In this document: one piece after another, positions 6,512-15,215 of the stretch
Layout of the letters: each line of letters opens with the position of its first letter
How positions within the stretch are numbered: position 1 is the stretch's first letter
DNA from: Paenibacillus sp. GSMTC-2017
Lineage (GTDB): Bacteria; Bacillota; Bacilli; Paenibacillales; Paenibacillaceae
Length of the DNA stretch: 64,000 nucleotides
Direction of reading: 5' to 3'
Assembly (NCBI RefSeq): GCF_016019935.1
Contig: NZ_JAECMT010000006.1
Location: 153,367 to 217,366, forward strand
Notes under the pieces: generated by a model
Told to the model about the DNA's origin: nothing
Databases searched by the model: none
Seen by the model: only the letters and a program-made list of their open reading frames with translations
Translations under genes and position numbers: made by a program

Positions 6512-8415
6512 GTGGAAAGAGTGGGGAAACGTTTTATTGCATGTCTGATTATTGTTAGTTTATTGGCAACATTAGCACCACCGCCACCAGTAGTTAGAGC
6601 AGTGGAGAGAATAGTTGAAGAGAACTTCACCGCCACGCAAGGCCATTGGGCAGAGAACACAGTTATTGCTGCGAAGAAGAAAGAGACGATTAGCGGCTAT
6701 GATGATGGGAGCTTTAAACCGGATCAAGATGTTAGCCGTGCTGAGTTTGTTACATTCGTAAATAAAGGACTAGGACTAAATCCTAGAGTTTACGATACTG
6801 ATTTTCGAGATGTGTCTAGTATGGCATGGTTTGCTAAAGATATTGCAATTGGACAAAAGAGTGGATATATCCAAGGATTTAATGGGCTATTTCGTCCTGA
6901 CGCTTCGATAACGCGTGAAGAGGCTGCGGTTATTATTCAGAGACTCATGAGCGAGAAGCAATCATTAGTTGATAAGAAGTTAGCAGTTACGTTTGCGGAT
7001 GAGAGCCAGATTGCGAGTTGGTCATTAGCAGCTGTTGAACAAGTAACGTAACATCAGTTGATGAATGGTTACCCCGATGGAACATTCCAACCGAAGGAAT
7101 TAATTACAAGAGGTGAGACGTTAGTTGTACTAGAAAGGTACGCTAAGCTGTATTCGATTAAGGTTGCTGGGGACAAGAAGACAGACAGTTATCTCAATCC
7201 AAGCTTTCCATTAGAAGCAGAAATTTCTGATGAGAAATCTATTTTGGCTATTAATTCGCCTACAGCAGTTTCTAAGTGGATGACTAGGGAGAATTAAGTG
7301 ACACTAGGAGGAATAGCGAAGTCACGCTTACTGAAAACAATCAGTTATGAAGATACTGATTTCGGAGTATTATCCAGTAATGAAGTGCGCATTGGAACGG
7401 TAGAGCGTGAAACGAAGGAGCAACACCAGCAATATTTTGATCTAGGTGAACAAGTGCTTGAGCAAGTAGACAAGCAGTTAGGCGAGAACGCTATAGCAAA
7501 AGAACAAGTTGTGGATTGGTTATTAAAACAGCCGAATGTAGCCGAAGCTGGTGTATCTTTCGAAGGAGGAAGCATTGGGTACGAAGGTGTAGACGGTTTG
7601 CGTGGAGGTATTTTAGTTAATAAACCAGGAGTGAAGGGCGCAGTTGATGAGGGTATTGCTGCTCAGCCTGAGCTTGAACTAGTAGACCGTACGGATATGT
7701 TTCAATTAGGGATAAGTTTGTCTTCTATTGTGCCAAGTTCGAGGAGCGAATGAACAGTGGGCAGTGGTAATGTGCTTATTGCTTCGTCTTTTGCTAGCAA
7801 AGGACTCACTTCAACGGCTTACGATGACATATCGGACAGCTTCAAATCAGCACAATATAATATGAATCGCTTAAAGGACGAAGTGGTAACGGTTGAAACC
7901 TTCAAAATACTAAGTCAATATGGCGTTGTTATACTCGATACGCATGGAGAATTGTTTGGATCGGCGACTAGGGAAACTCAGCTGTTTTTAACAGGAGAGA
8001 AAGCTATGGCAGCGAATCTTAACGACTATGAGGCGGACATGAAGAGTGGCCGTCTAATGGAGATGAATGGTTATTACGCCATTACCCCTGCATTTATTGC
8101 TGCCTATAACAAGACACTACCAGCAACTATCGTATTAACGGTAGTTGTTTGAGTGTTGCCAATGATAGCTTTGCCAATACTTTTCTTCGGCTAGGTGCTA
8201 ACTCCTATCTTGGTTATTGGGACTATGTTGAGGTGAAAAACGATCAAGCTATCGTAAGGAAGCTACTCCTACCGCTCGTACAAGAGAAACAATTACTACA
8301 TCAAGCATATGAAGCTGTTCGAACAAGCGGTTTGTTCGGTGTAGAAACTCTACAATTTATTAAGTTGTTCAGTAGAAGAGGAATGATAAGATACCATAAT
8401 GGAGAATTAACTTAG
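6512..8415 (+). pseudogene. Broken SLH-domain surface protein with caspase-like C-terminal region
   Basis: One reading frame from GTG 6512 is interrupted by TAA at 7049, TAA at 7295 and TGA at 7751, and needs a -1/+2 frameshift near 8140 to continue to 8415. Conceptual product: signal peptide; three SLH domains (HWAENTVIAA.. GYDDGSFKPD; WFAKDIAIG; the third cut by the first stop before MNGYPDGTFQP); a linker; then a region with VVILDTHGE and, after the frameshift, GSCLSVAND...ANTFLRLGANSYLGYWDYV. The spaced His and Cys with this context resemble caspase-fold peptidases (CHAT/gingipain-like). SLH domains bind pyruvylated cell-wall polymer, so the intact ancestor was a surface-attached protease candidate. 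Three stops plus a frameshift make a functional product unlikely. Confidence 0.75.
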
Positions 8416-8598
8416 GGAAGGGCAGGACGTTCTCGAATTGTTTCTGGAGGAATGAGCAAGGTTGAACCCGAGGATATCAGTGAAAAGACTTTTGATAAAC
8501 TCGATAGAAATTGAAATGAGATAATTTCGCAATAATTATTAAGAATAGGCTTCAGTCAATTGTCAGTTCGAAAGCTAAATCATATAAGTACAACTAAC

Positions 8599-8640
8599 AA
8601 TACCACAATGCGAGCTAGCCGCCCGGGTTGTGGTATTTTT
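8599..8640 (+). terminator. Rho-independent terminator
   Basis: AATACCACAA (8599-8608) pairs with TTGTGGTATT (8628-8637), then T-run. It ends the decayed SLH gene region; 8416-8598 shows no gene. Confidence 0.8.
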
Positions 8641-8712
8641 CAGTGAGAAAATCAAAAGGTCGATAACCCATTAAAGGCAACTCTGTTCATTTAATAAATT
8701 TAAGAAATAAAT

Positions 8713-9000
8713 CTATTCGTTATACGATATCCAAAGCAATACTCTTTGACTACGACTAATTTCCAGCAAAGACTGCTTTTTATGGGACTCTTGCTTGAAC
8801 AGAACAAGCAAGCAGTAAGAGATAAGGACTATCTAAACCTGATTCATCATGGCATTCTCACTTGTGCCATAGAACGTTTTGATTCGAATATGCTGCTTCA
8901 TCCACTTGAAAAAAGTTTCGATTGCCCAGCGATTCCGATACATTTTACCAATCTCATCCGCAGTTAAATCATATCGATTCATTAAACGCTTTTTTACAAA
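8713..9000 (-). pseudogene. IS4-family transposase C-terminal remnant
   Basis: Read on the minus strand from about 9000, the frame gives FVKKRLMNRYDLTADEIGKM, then YRNRWAIETFFKWMKQHI and FYGTSENAMMNQ. This is the C-terminal Y-(2)-R-(3)-E-(6)-K region of IS4-type DDE transposases. A TAG interrupts the frame just after NQV, where relatives usually have a tryptophan, and the frame then continues with LISYCLLVLFKQES to a stop at 8713. The N-terminal two thirds are missing. No terminal inverted repeats were found. A dead fragment. Confidence 0.75.
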
Positions 9001-9169
9001 TTGGCACTAGCAATTTACGGAATGAAGAAAATAGTGTATTCTTGTCCACTCGGTTATCCTTTTTATTATTGTAAAGAATTCTTTGTATTTAAATTATGTA
9101 ATTTAATAAATATTTGTAAAAAAATATATAAAATTAATGAGACAAAAGTAATAATTTTATTATTTTATA

Positions 9170-9198
9170 TTGATAGTTAAAAATTTACATGGTATATT
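9170..9198 (+). promoter_or_regulatory. SigmaA-type promoter of the secreted-protein gene
   Basis: TTGATA (9170-9175), 17-nt spacer, TATATT (9193-9198), with an upstream-of-minus-10 TGG as well. The start codon at 9234 follows about 28 nt after the predicted transcription start, with GGGGTGA as ribosome site. Confidence 0.65.
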
Positions 9199-9233
9199 GT
9201 GGGCTGTCTTTAAATAATAATAGGGGTGAAATT

Positions 9234-10085
9234 ATGAAAAAGAAGTTCGTTAGTGCATGTCTATCTCTTGTTTTATTGTTAAGTAGTTTTGGGTCTGTAG
9301 TACATGCAAGTGAAAAGAAGGTTGAAGATGAAACAACGGTTAATTTTACAAGTGATATTATTGTTGAGAGTGTTAAGATTGGTAGCGTTGAAGTAACAAC
9401 TGTTTCGTCTGCTATTGAAACAAAGGACGGAAGCCAAACTACAATTAATCAAACTAAAGATTACACTATATATCCAGAGTATATTGCGGAATACGGTTCA
9501 GTATTTACTGACTCTTTCGACCAATCAGAGATAATCTTTTCGAATAATAATCAAGATGTTTACATTGATGGTATCAAAGAAGACGTTAGCGCTTTTGATG
9601 AGAATGTAGCGATTGCTCCCCAAAATGTTGCACCTGCAAATAATTACATGCTAAGATCAACTGGTGGTAGTGATAGAGGGGGAATTTCTTCTATTTGTCA
9701 TTATTATTCCACCACTGCAAGAACTAGTTATGCATTTGGATGTTATGAGTCTATGAATTACAATTGGGTCGGAAAAGGCTGGGGATCTGGAGAACCAACA
9801 GGCAAGAATATTTCTAAAATTGGAATTTTGAATACAAATTCAGACTTTCAAACAGCTAGAAATGATGTAATTAGATTTGAAAGTGATTACAACAGTTACC
9901 AAACTACTTTGGCTACGGTTATACTTGCTGTTGTTGGTGAGGCTGTAATTCTACCTTGGTTTGGACCTGGTGGATTGGTAGCATTGGGAATTTTATCAGC
10001 TAGTGAAACTGCTCTTGTAGTATACCAGTTTAGTGAGGCAGAAAAGGCATTAAAGAGAGCATATAGCTCAATAACTTTCCTATAA
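9234..10085 (+). CDS. Secreted protein of unknown function, paralogue of the 21727-22521 gene (toxin-like)
   Basis: 283 residues from ATG 9234 (AGGGGTGA upstream); the frame opens earlier but lacks a ribosome site and the signal peptide begins here (MKKKFVSACLSLVLLL..VHASE). The mature part has a Thr/Ser-rich N-half (YPEYIAEYGSVF, DVYIDG), a centre with GGSDRGG, HYYSTTARTSYAFG, GKNISKI and DFQTARND, and a C-terminal hydrophobic hairpin (about 238-268: TVILAVVGEAVILPWFGPGG..). The same landmarks in the same order occur in the gene at 21727-22521. A membrane-active secreted protein followed by a tiny membrane protein gene suggests a bacteriocin-like toxin with an immunity partner. That function is inference; I do not recognise the family firmly. 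Confidence 0.75.
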   Translation: MKKKFVSACLSLVLLLSSFGSVVHASEKKVEDETTVNFTSDIIVESVKIGSVEVTTVSSAIETKDGSQTTINQTKDYTIYPEYIAEYGSVFTDSFDQSEIIFSNNNQDVYIDGIKEDVSAFDENVAIAPQNVAPANNYMLRSTGGSDRGGISSICHYYSTTARTSYAFGCYESMNYNWVGKGWGSGEPTGKNISKIGILNTNSDFQTARNDVIRFESDYNSYQTTLATVILAVVGEAVILPWFGPGGLVALGILSASETALVVYQFSEAEKALKRAYSSITFL

Positions 10086-10133
10086 GTGATATAGGTAAAA
10101 GTACGTTAACTTACATGGTGGTGAGATTAAAAC

Positions 10134-10397
10134 ATGATCGCTGTTTCATTACTGGTAAGCTCACTTTTGATATATTTTGGAGTGCTAGGCTTTTTTGTTT
10201 ACCGTATAGTAAAAAATATTAAAAAACCAAAAAATATTGTTGAGAATGCAGGAGTTATTGCTTCAACTGGAACTTATGCTTATATCATGGGATATTTAGA
10301 AAATTTCCCTAGAATTCCATTGATGTCTTTAAGTGCAATGCTTTTTTGTTTATACCTTATTCATGTCTATGTTATAAAAAAGAATGAAAAAAGATGA
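10134..10397 (+). CDS. Small membrane protein, possible immunity partner
   Basis: 87 residues with GGTGGTGAGA upstream of the ATG, 48 nt after the secreted-protein gene and on the same strand. Two or three hydrophobic segments (1-22, about 38-52 and 60-80) are separated by a Lys-rich loop (KNIKKPKN), and the C-terminus is basic (KKNEKR). No family is recognised. A small multi-pass protein directly downstream of a secreted, membrane-seeking protein is the usual placement for an immunity protein; the paralogous pair at 21.4-22.5 kb repeats it although the small proteins share little sequence. Confidence 0.65.
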   Translation: MIAVSLLVSSLLIYFGVLGFFVYRIVKNIKKPKNIVENAGVIASTGTYAYIMGYLENFPRIPLMSLSAMLFCLYLIHVYVIKKNEKR

Positions 10398-10579
10398 AAA
10401 AAATAGTAACTACTCAGCCGATCTAAATTGAGCCATCTAAAAAAATGGTATCAATCGTCTGAGATAATGTTACCCTGAATTGTTGTTCTAAGCCACTTAA
10501 TGGTGGCTTGGATTGTTGATGAATGTGTTTTATCATGAACATAGATTTTGTTCCGGTATATCCGCCAAGGATGACTGGA

Positions 10580-10617
10580 GGCGGGTTTACGTTGCTACGT
10601 AAATTCCGCCTTTTTTT
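10580..10617 (+). terminator. Rho-independent terminator
   Basis: GGCGGGTTTACG (10580-10591) pairs with CGTAAATTCCGCC (10598-10610, one bulge), followed by seven T. It probably ends the transcript of the secreted-protein pair. Confidence 0.8.
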
Positions 10618-10735
10618 GTTTCCGTTACCCGTTTGTTTCGTTCTGTTTCTTTGAGTGAAATCGCCTCGCCTTGATGCCACAAAAATAGTTCTCCAGTTAA
10701 TGTTTCACGTACCTCTACCATCATTTTACCCTTTA

Positions 10736-10993
10736 GTTAGTGATTTGTTTTTTGCCCCATATATGATTTCTGAAGGGGTAATATATATTGTGTATTGCAA
10801 ACAAACCGCATCTGAAGTAGGACTACTAAATAAGAATGGTAAGCAAGCACCTCTTGGAAAATTATATCCATACGATGGTTATAAGGATGGTTTAGTTATC
10901 GTCGAAAGTAACAGTAAATTAGGTTATGCTGATACAAACGGTAAGGTTGTTAATAGCGCGCAATATGATGAAGTAAAAGCATATAAAACATGG
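10736..10993 (+). pseudogene. WG (KWG) repeat protein fragment
   Basis: The plus frame here reads ISEGVIYIV, VGLLNKNGK, YDGYKDGLVIVESNSK, LGYADTNGKVV and AQYDEVKAY. This is about two units of the WG/KWG repeat (pattern: GLINKNGKvVIPPkYDxv.pFsEGLAvV). There is no ribosome site, no plausible start and no further units, and the segment ends in a terminator-like hairpin, so it is a gene fragment. Confidence 0.6.
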
Positions 10994-11018
10994 AACAATT
11001 ACCTAGCCCATCGTTTAC

Positions 11019-11069
11019 AAAAAGCACGTTTAGAAAGCTCAATTGTTGAGTGCTCTAAACCTGCTTTTT
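11019..11069 (+). terminator. Terminator-like hairpin
   Basis: AAAAAGCA...TGCTTTTT (11019-11026/11062-11069) encloses GTTTAGA/TCTAAAC and CTCAA/TTGAG. A long stem with small internal loops, before the ABC operon. Confidence 0.6.
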
Positions 11070-11229
11070 ACGTTGTACAGACACTAATTAACCGATTATT
11101 CTACTCCGCCAGAAATGTAAACACCTTTACAAGACGTTCATTTGAACATGATTCCAGGTTAACAAATGAAGCCTACAATGGGCATACGTTATCAAACGAA
11201 GTGCCAATTTGGAATGGAGGTATCGCATC

Positions 11230-12318
11230 ATGTCAGCCATCACGTTACAGTCATTGTCCAAACAATATACGAAAGAAAAGCGGACGTTAGATAACGTTAG
11301 CCTTGAAATAAAAGATAAAGAATTTTTAGTATTACTCGGGCCATCCGGGTGCGGGAAGTCGACCTTGCTCAGAATGATTGCAGGTATTGAAGACATTACG
11401 CATGGCACAGTTACAATAGGCGATGTATGTGTCAATGATGTGGAGCCGAAAGATCGAGGGGTAGCGATGGTTTTTCAAAACTATGCGCTCTACCCACATA
11501 TGACCGTTTACGAAAATATGGACTACGGATTGAAAATTAAAAAGGTAAAAAAAGCTGAGAGAGAAGAACGAATCCATGCGGCTGCTGACATCCTGCAAAT
11601 TACTCATTTGTTGAAACGTCTTCCAAGTCAATTATCTGGAGGGCAGAAGCAGCGGGTAGCGATTGGCAGAGCAATCGTGAAAGAGCCGAAGGTATTCCTA
11701 ATGGACGAGCCTTTATCGAATCTTGATGCGAAGCTTAGAAACGAAATGAGAATCGAAATTAAAAAGCTCCATGAGCGTTTAAATTCTACCTTTATATATG
11801 TTACGCATGATCAAGTGGAAGCTGTTACGTTAGGCGATCGCATCGCGATTATGGCTGAAGGAAAGTTTAAGCAGATCGGAACACCGATGGAAATTATCGA
11901 ATGTCCGGTCGATATGTTTGTAGCTAATTTTATTAGCTCGCCGCCAATTAATTATATCGAAGCTGAGCTGGTTGAACGTTATGGGCAAACGTATGCAGAC
12001 ATCGATGGTTTGCTCGTGGAGACTAATCTTCCACTAGATACAATTAGAAACCATCCGAACGTTATAGCAGGCATTAGACCCGAGCATTGTTTCATTACAG
12101 AAGAAACAAACAACACTTATGCAATGAAGGTTACGTTCACAGAAATTATTGGGACCGATATTCTGTTGCATCTGGCATACAAGAACACGACATTCCTTGT
12201 CAAAAAGAGCTTTGATCACATGTACGCAAAGGGTGAAATGGTTAATGTAGGTTTACTTGCCAATCATGTTCTCCTCTTTGATCAGAAGACACAACTGAAT
12301 GTTAGGAGCATCCGATGA
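11230..12318 (+). CDS. ABC transporter ATPase, UgpC/MsmK type
   Basis: 362 residues from ATG 11230, with GGAGGT 9-10 nt upstream; an in-frame ATG at 11209 overlaps that ribosome site and is rejected. Walker A GPSGCGKST at 37-45, Q-loop FQNYALYPHM, signature LSGGQKQR, Walker B VFLMDEP and H-loop THD are all intact. The C-terminal TOBE/MalK-type regulatory domain (IAGIRPEHCF) is present. Role: energises import of the operon's substrate with the two permeases and the lipoprotein. This class usually carries sugars or glycerol phosphates. First gene of the operon; the next start overlaps by 4 nt. Confidence 0.92.
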   Translation: MSAITLQSLSKQYTKEKRTLDNVSLEIKDKEFLVLLGPSGCGKSTLLRMIAGIEDITHGTVTIGDVCVNDVEPKDRGVAMVFQNYALYPHMTVYENMDYGLKIKKVKKAEREERIHAAADILQITHLLKRLPSQLSGGQKQRVAIGRAIVKEPKVFLMDEPLSNLDAKLRNEMRIEIKKLHERLNSTFIYVTHDQVEAVTLGDRIAIMAEGKFKQIGTPMEIIECPVDMFVANFISSPPINYIEAELVERYGQTYADIDGLLVETNLPLDTIRNHPNVIAGIRPEHCFITEETNNTYAMKVTFTEIIGTDILLHLAYKNTTFLVKKSFDHMYAKGEMVNVGLLANHVLLFDQKTQLNVRSIR

Positions 12319-13475
12319 ATGTTCTGATCTCAGTAGATGGACCAAGTTTCAAAACGTTTGAGCGATATGCACAGACATTTATAGATAGTGGATTTTCGTA
12401 TTGTAGCAAATTGATTACAACATTCCCTTCAGTGACCTTTAATGCTCACACAACCGCGATAACGGGCAATTTTCATCCTAACCATCTTGTGTACGACAAT
12501 GTATTATTGCGATCCAGCACGATGGAGCAAATACCGCTTTATGGCGATCATGAACTTATCTGCAATGAGACGCTGCATGAGCAAACGTTATTTCAATCCC
12601 TTGCTGCGAACGGGCTCAAGAGTTGCTGTATCCATTGGCCATTAACATCAGGCAATCCTTACATCGATCATTTGTTAACGGAATCGAGCAGCAAGAAGCG
12701 GGTTCAGGAGGGTGACTCCGCATCAGTGTACGAGATAGATGGAATCGCCATTCGTGAAACGTTGGGTGCAATTAAGTCGAACGCTTATAACTTTGTAGCG
12801 GTACGTTTCGTTGGGTACGATGCGATGTCGCATCAATATGGGAAGGATTCTGTTGAAGCATTGCATTGTCTCCAGACTGTTCTCGATTATGTCGGAGAGA
12901 TTCATCAAGCGCTGGCGGAGTCCGGTAAAGCATTCAATTTAATCGTCTTTTCGGATCATGGCCAAAGTGATGTGGGGTCGTTCTTTTATCCAAATGAAAT
13001 TTTGTCACGCAGCGACTGGCGGGAACAACTCGCAAACAATCAAATCCGATTTGTTGGCGATGGGAATGGGTCCATGCTGTTCTATAGCACGCTGGCACAA
13101 GAGCAAAACAGAGAGATAATGAACGATTTTAAGGAGATGGAAGAGGTTAATGATTTCTACGAGCTCGAAAGTGAGGGTGACTCTGATCTAAGGCCTGTTG
13201 GCATTTTAGATTTGAACGATACGGTATGCGGTGAAGATGTCTTCGCCTCAGAGGATGCAAAATATGTGGATATGAAGAGCTTGCATGGATATGATCCAGC
13301 TAGGGTGGACGAAATGAACGGATTTATAATTTGCATCGGTGACGGATTGGAACAGCATAAACAGTTTGGGCCACAATCGATAGCGGGTATTGCGCCTACA
13401 ATTGCGAAGCTGTTTGGTATCCACCATCCATGTGACAGCAAGGAAATGCAAGACATCATTAGGGAGCTTAACTAA
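12315..13475 (+). CDS. Alkaline-phosphatase-superfamily phosphodiesterase/phosphonate hydrolase
   Basis: 386 residues, no signal peptide, so cytoplasmic. The N-terminus has the metal ligand D8 (ISVDG) and the nucleophile region TTFPSVTFNAHTTAITG (T41), then FSDHGQSD and LHGYDP metal-ligand motifs near 215 and 318, and a closing APTIAKLFGI. This is the nucleotide pyrophosphatase/phosphodiesterase (NPP) branch, which also contains phosphonoacetate hydrolase (PhnA) and phosphonate monoester hydrolases. The position inside an ABC import operon, overlapping the ATPase by 4 nt, and the phosphonatase-type HAD downstream point to release of phosphate from an imported organophosphorus compound. Exact substrate unknown. 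Confidence 0.8.
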   Translation: MNVLISVDGPSFKTFERYAQTFIDSGFSYCSKLITTFPSVTFNAHTTAITGNFHPNHLVYDNVLLRSSTMEQIPLYGDHELICNETLHEQTLFQSLAANGLKSCCIHWPLTSGNPYIDHLLTESSSKKRVQEGDSASVYEIDGIAIRETLGAIKSNAYNFVAVRFVGYDAMSHQYGKDSVEALHCLQTVLDYVGEIHQALAESGKAFNLIVFSDHGQSDVGSFFYPNEILSRSDWREQLANNQIRFVGDGNGSMLFYSTLAQEQNREIMNDFKEMEEVNDFYELESEGDSDLRPVGILDLNDTVCGEDVFASEDAKYVDMKSLHGYDPARVDEMNGFIICIGDGLEQHKQFGPQSIAGIAPTIAKLFGIHHPCDSKEMQDIIRELN

Positions 13476-14363
13476 ATGATTAGGTTAAAGGGCAGAAGTG
13501 TAAAGGATAACTTGTGGGCGCTTGCGCTTCTATTGCCGGTATTAATTCCGTTAGCAGTATTTTGGATATATCCGATGATTAAGACGTTCCATATTAGCTT
13601 TACCGATTGGAACTATATTTCTCCAACCTACGACTATGTGAAGTTAGACAATTATGGGGATTTGTTAGGAGATTCGTTCTTTCTAAAAGTGCTCGTAAAT
13701 ACGCTTGTATTCACTGTTTTCACAGTCGTCCCACCAATCGTGATCGGACTGCTAGTAGCCATTAGACTAAGCAAAATAAAAGCGCTTCGCACGTTGTTTG
13801 TCGCTACGATCTTTTCATCATGGCTAACGCCAACCGTTATTGTTTCTATGGTTTGGGTTAGCATTTTTGATAAAGATACAGGAATCGTTAATACGATTCT
13901 GCAAGCGATAGGACTACAGCCTGTGAAGTGGCTTGGCGGGGAATTTACAGCAATGTTCGTCGTTATCGTGGTCACGGTGTGGAAGTATTTAGGTTTAGCG
14001 ATTTTATTGCTAACTTCATCTTTGGCTAAGTTAGATCCAGAAGTAGAGAAAGCGAACGCTCTTGATGGGGGCAAGGGATTAAGGAAACTAATGAAAATTA
14101 CGTTGCCTGCAATTTCTCCGATTCTAGTGTTTCTGTTTATCCTATTTACGCTAGATTCCTTGAAAGCTTACGATCAAATTTATATTTTGACACAGGGCGG
14201 ACCAGCAGGGGCGACATCAACTATTCTTTATTACTTCTATGTACTAGCATTTCAGTGGTATGAGACGGGACCAGCATCAGCTCTGGCTATTCTATTCTTA
14301 GTTATTTGTCTATTCATTAGTGCCCTAAATTACTTCATATCGAAGTTATTTGTAAAGAAATGA
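13476..14363 (+). CDS. ABC transporter permease, UgpA/MalF type
   Basis: 295 residues with six membrane helices. The EAA-type cytoplasmic loop reads EKANALDGGKGLRKLMKITLPAISP, the contact site for the ATPase; the family has EAAxxDGAxxxxxFxxixlP. The ATG abuts the stop of the previous gene (TAAATG). It pairs with the next permease to form the membrane channel. The N-terminus lacks the long extra loop of MalF, fitting the CUT1 subgroup for glycerol phosphate and oligosaccharides. Confidence 0.9.
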   Translation: MIRLKGRSVKDNLWALALLLPVLIPLAVFWIYPMIKTFHISFTDWNYISPTYDYVKLDNYGDLLGDSFFLKVLVNTLVFTVFTVVPPIVIGLLVAIRLSKIKALRTLFVATIFSSWLTPTVIVSMVWVSIFDKDTGIVNTILQAIGLQPVKWLGGEFTAMFVVIVVTVWKYLGLAILLLTSSLAKLDPEVEKANALDGGKGLRKLMKITLPAISPILVFLFILFTLDSLKAYDQIYILTQGGPAGATSTILYYFYVLAFQWYETGPASALAILFLVICLFISALNYFISKLFVKK

Positions 14364-14373
14364 GGTGATAAAG

Positions 14374-15201
14374 GTGAACGGTGCGAATGTGAAAAGGTGG
14401 TTGAATTACAGCCTGCTAATAGCACTCAGTGGACTAATGGTATTTCCGTATATATGGATGTTTATTATGTCCATCAAGCCTAAGGATGAGTTGTACAGCG
14501 GATCAATATTGCCAACGACCTTTCATTTTGAAAACTATTTACGTGTATTTACAGAAACAAATATGCTGCTTTATTTATGGAACAGCATTTACGTAAGTGT
14601 CATCATTATCGTGTTCCAAATCGTATCCGCCATATTTGCAGCATATGTGTTTGCGGCGATTCCGAAAAAATGGGTGCAGCTCATCTTTGTACTCATTCTC
14701 GCAACCTATATGTTACCTGCGGCAGTTACGTACATTCCATCATTCATTTTAATATCGAAGTGGAATTTGTTAGACACGCACATTGGCTACATCTTCAGCG
14801 AATCAATCAGCATCTTCGCGATCTTCTTCCTTAGGCAAACATTCGTGCAAGTGCCTAATGATGTTGTTCAAGCAGCGAAGCTGGATGGGGCGGGACATTT
14901 GAGGCTGATCTTTACGGTCTATATCCCTTATTCCAAAAATGCGATTGCTTCACTTATATTGATCACTTTTATTTACAGCTACAACAACTATATGTGGCCT
15001 TCCTTGTTAATCAAATCCGAGGAAAACATGTTTGTGACGATTGGCCTCCGCAGATTGTTTATGAGTCAGGCGGGATATGGAATGGACTTCCCTCTAGCAA
15101 TGGCTGCTTGTGCTGTATCACTCCTGCCTATGTTTATTTTGCTGGCAGTTTCTAATAAAAGGATCATTCAATCGATGTCTAGTCTCTATGTGAACAAATA
15201 A
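14374..15201 (+). CDS. ABC transporter permease, UgpE/MalG type
   Basis: 275 residues with six membrane helices. GTG at 14374 is preferred because GAGGTGAT at 14362-14369 matches the anti-Shine-Dalgarno over eight bases with correct spacing; an in-frame GTG at 14365 lies inside that site. The EAA loop reads VVQAAKLDGAGHLRLIFTVYIP. The C-terminus MFILLAVSNKRIIQSMSSLYVNK is typical of MalG/UgpE proteins (usually ending in a GavKG stretch, here replaced). Second half of the channel. Confidence 0.88.
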   Translation: MNGANVKRWLNYSLLIALSGLMVFPYIWMFIMSIKPKDELYSGSILPTTFHFENYLRVFTETNMLLYLWNSIYVSVIIIVFQIVSAIFAAYVFAAIPKKWVQLIFVLILATYMLPAAVTYIPSFILISKWNLLDTHIGYIFSESISIFAIFFLRQTFVQVPNDVVQAAKLDGAGHLRLIFTVYIPYSKNAIASLILITFIYSYNNYMWPSLLIKSEENMFVTIGLRRLFMSQAGYGMDFPLAMAACAVSLLPMFILLAVSNKRIIQSMSSLYVNK

Positions 15202-15215
15202 GGAGGAAGCACACA

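Larger units (their letters stand above)
10398..11229. other. Decayed intergenic region
   Basis: No intact gene. It holds two terminator-like hairpins and a WG-repeat fragment (entered separately). A small stem (AGCCAC/TGGTGGCT region, 10492-10508) has no T-run. Two long open frames across it (10423-10680 minus and 10655-11290 plus) lack ribosome sites and look accidental apart from the WG fragment. Confidence 0.5.

Noticed and set aside
7049..7753. Programmed stop read-through in the SLH gene
   Set aside because: Three stops of two kinds plus a downstream frameshift fit decay better than recoding; no special context follows the stops.
8746..8967. 73-codon plus frame over the IS4 remnant
   Set aside because: The opposite strand carries the transposase motif; the plus frame is a shadow.
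10655..11290. 211-codon plus frame covering the WG-repeat fragment
   Set aside because: Only about 85 residues in its middle look like protein; the rest crosses a hairpin and the ABC gene start, and there is no ribosome site. Entered as a fragment.
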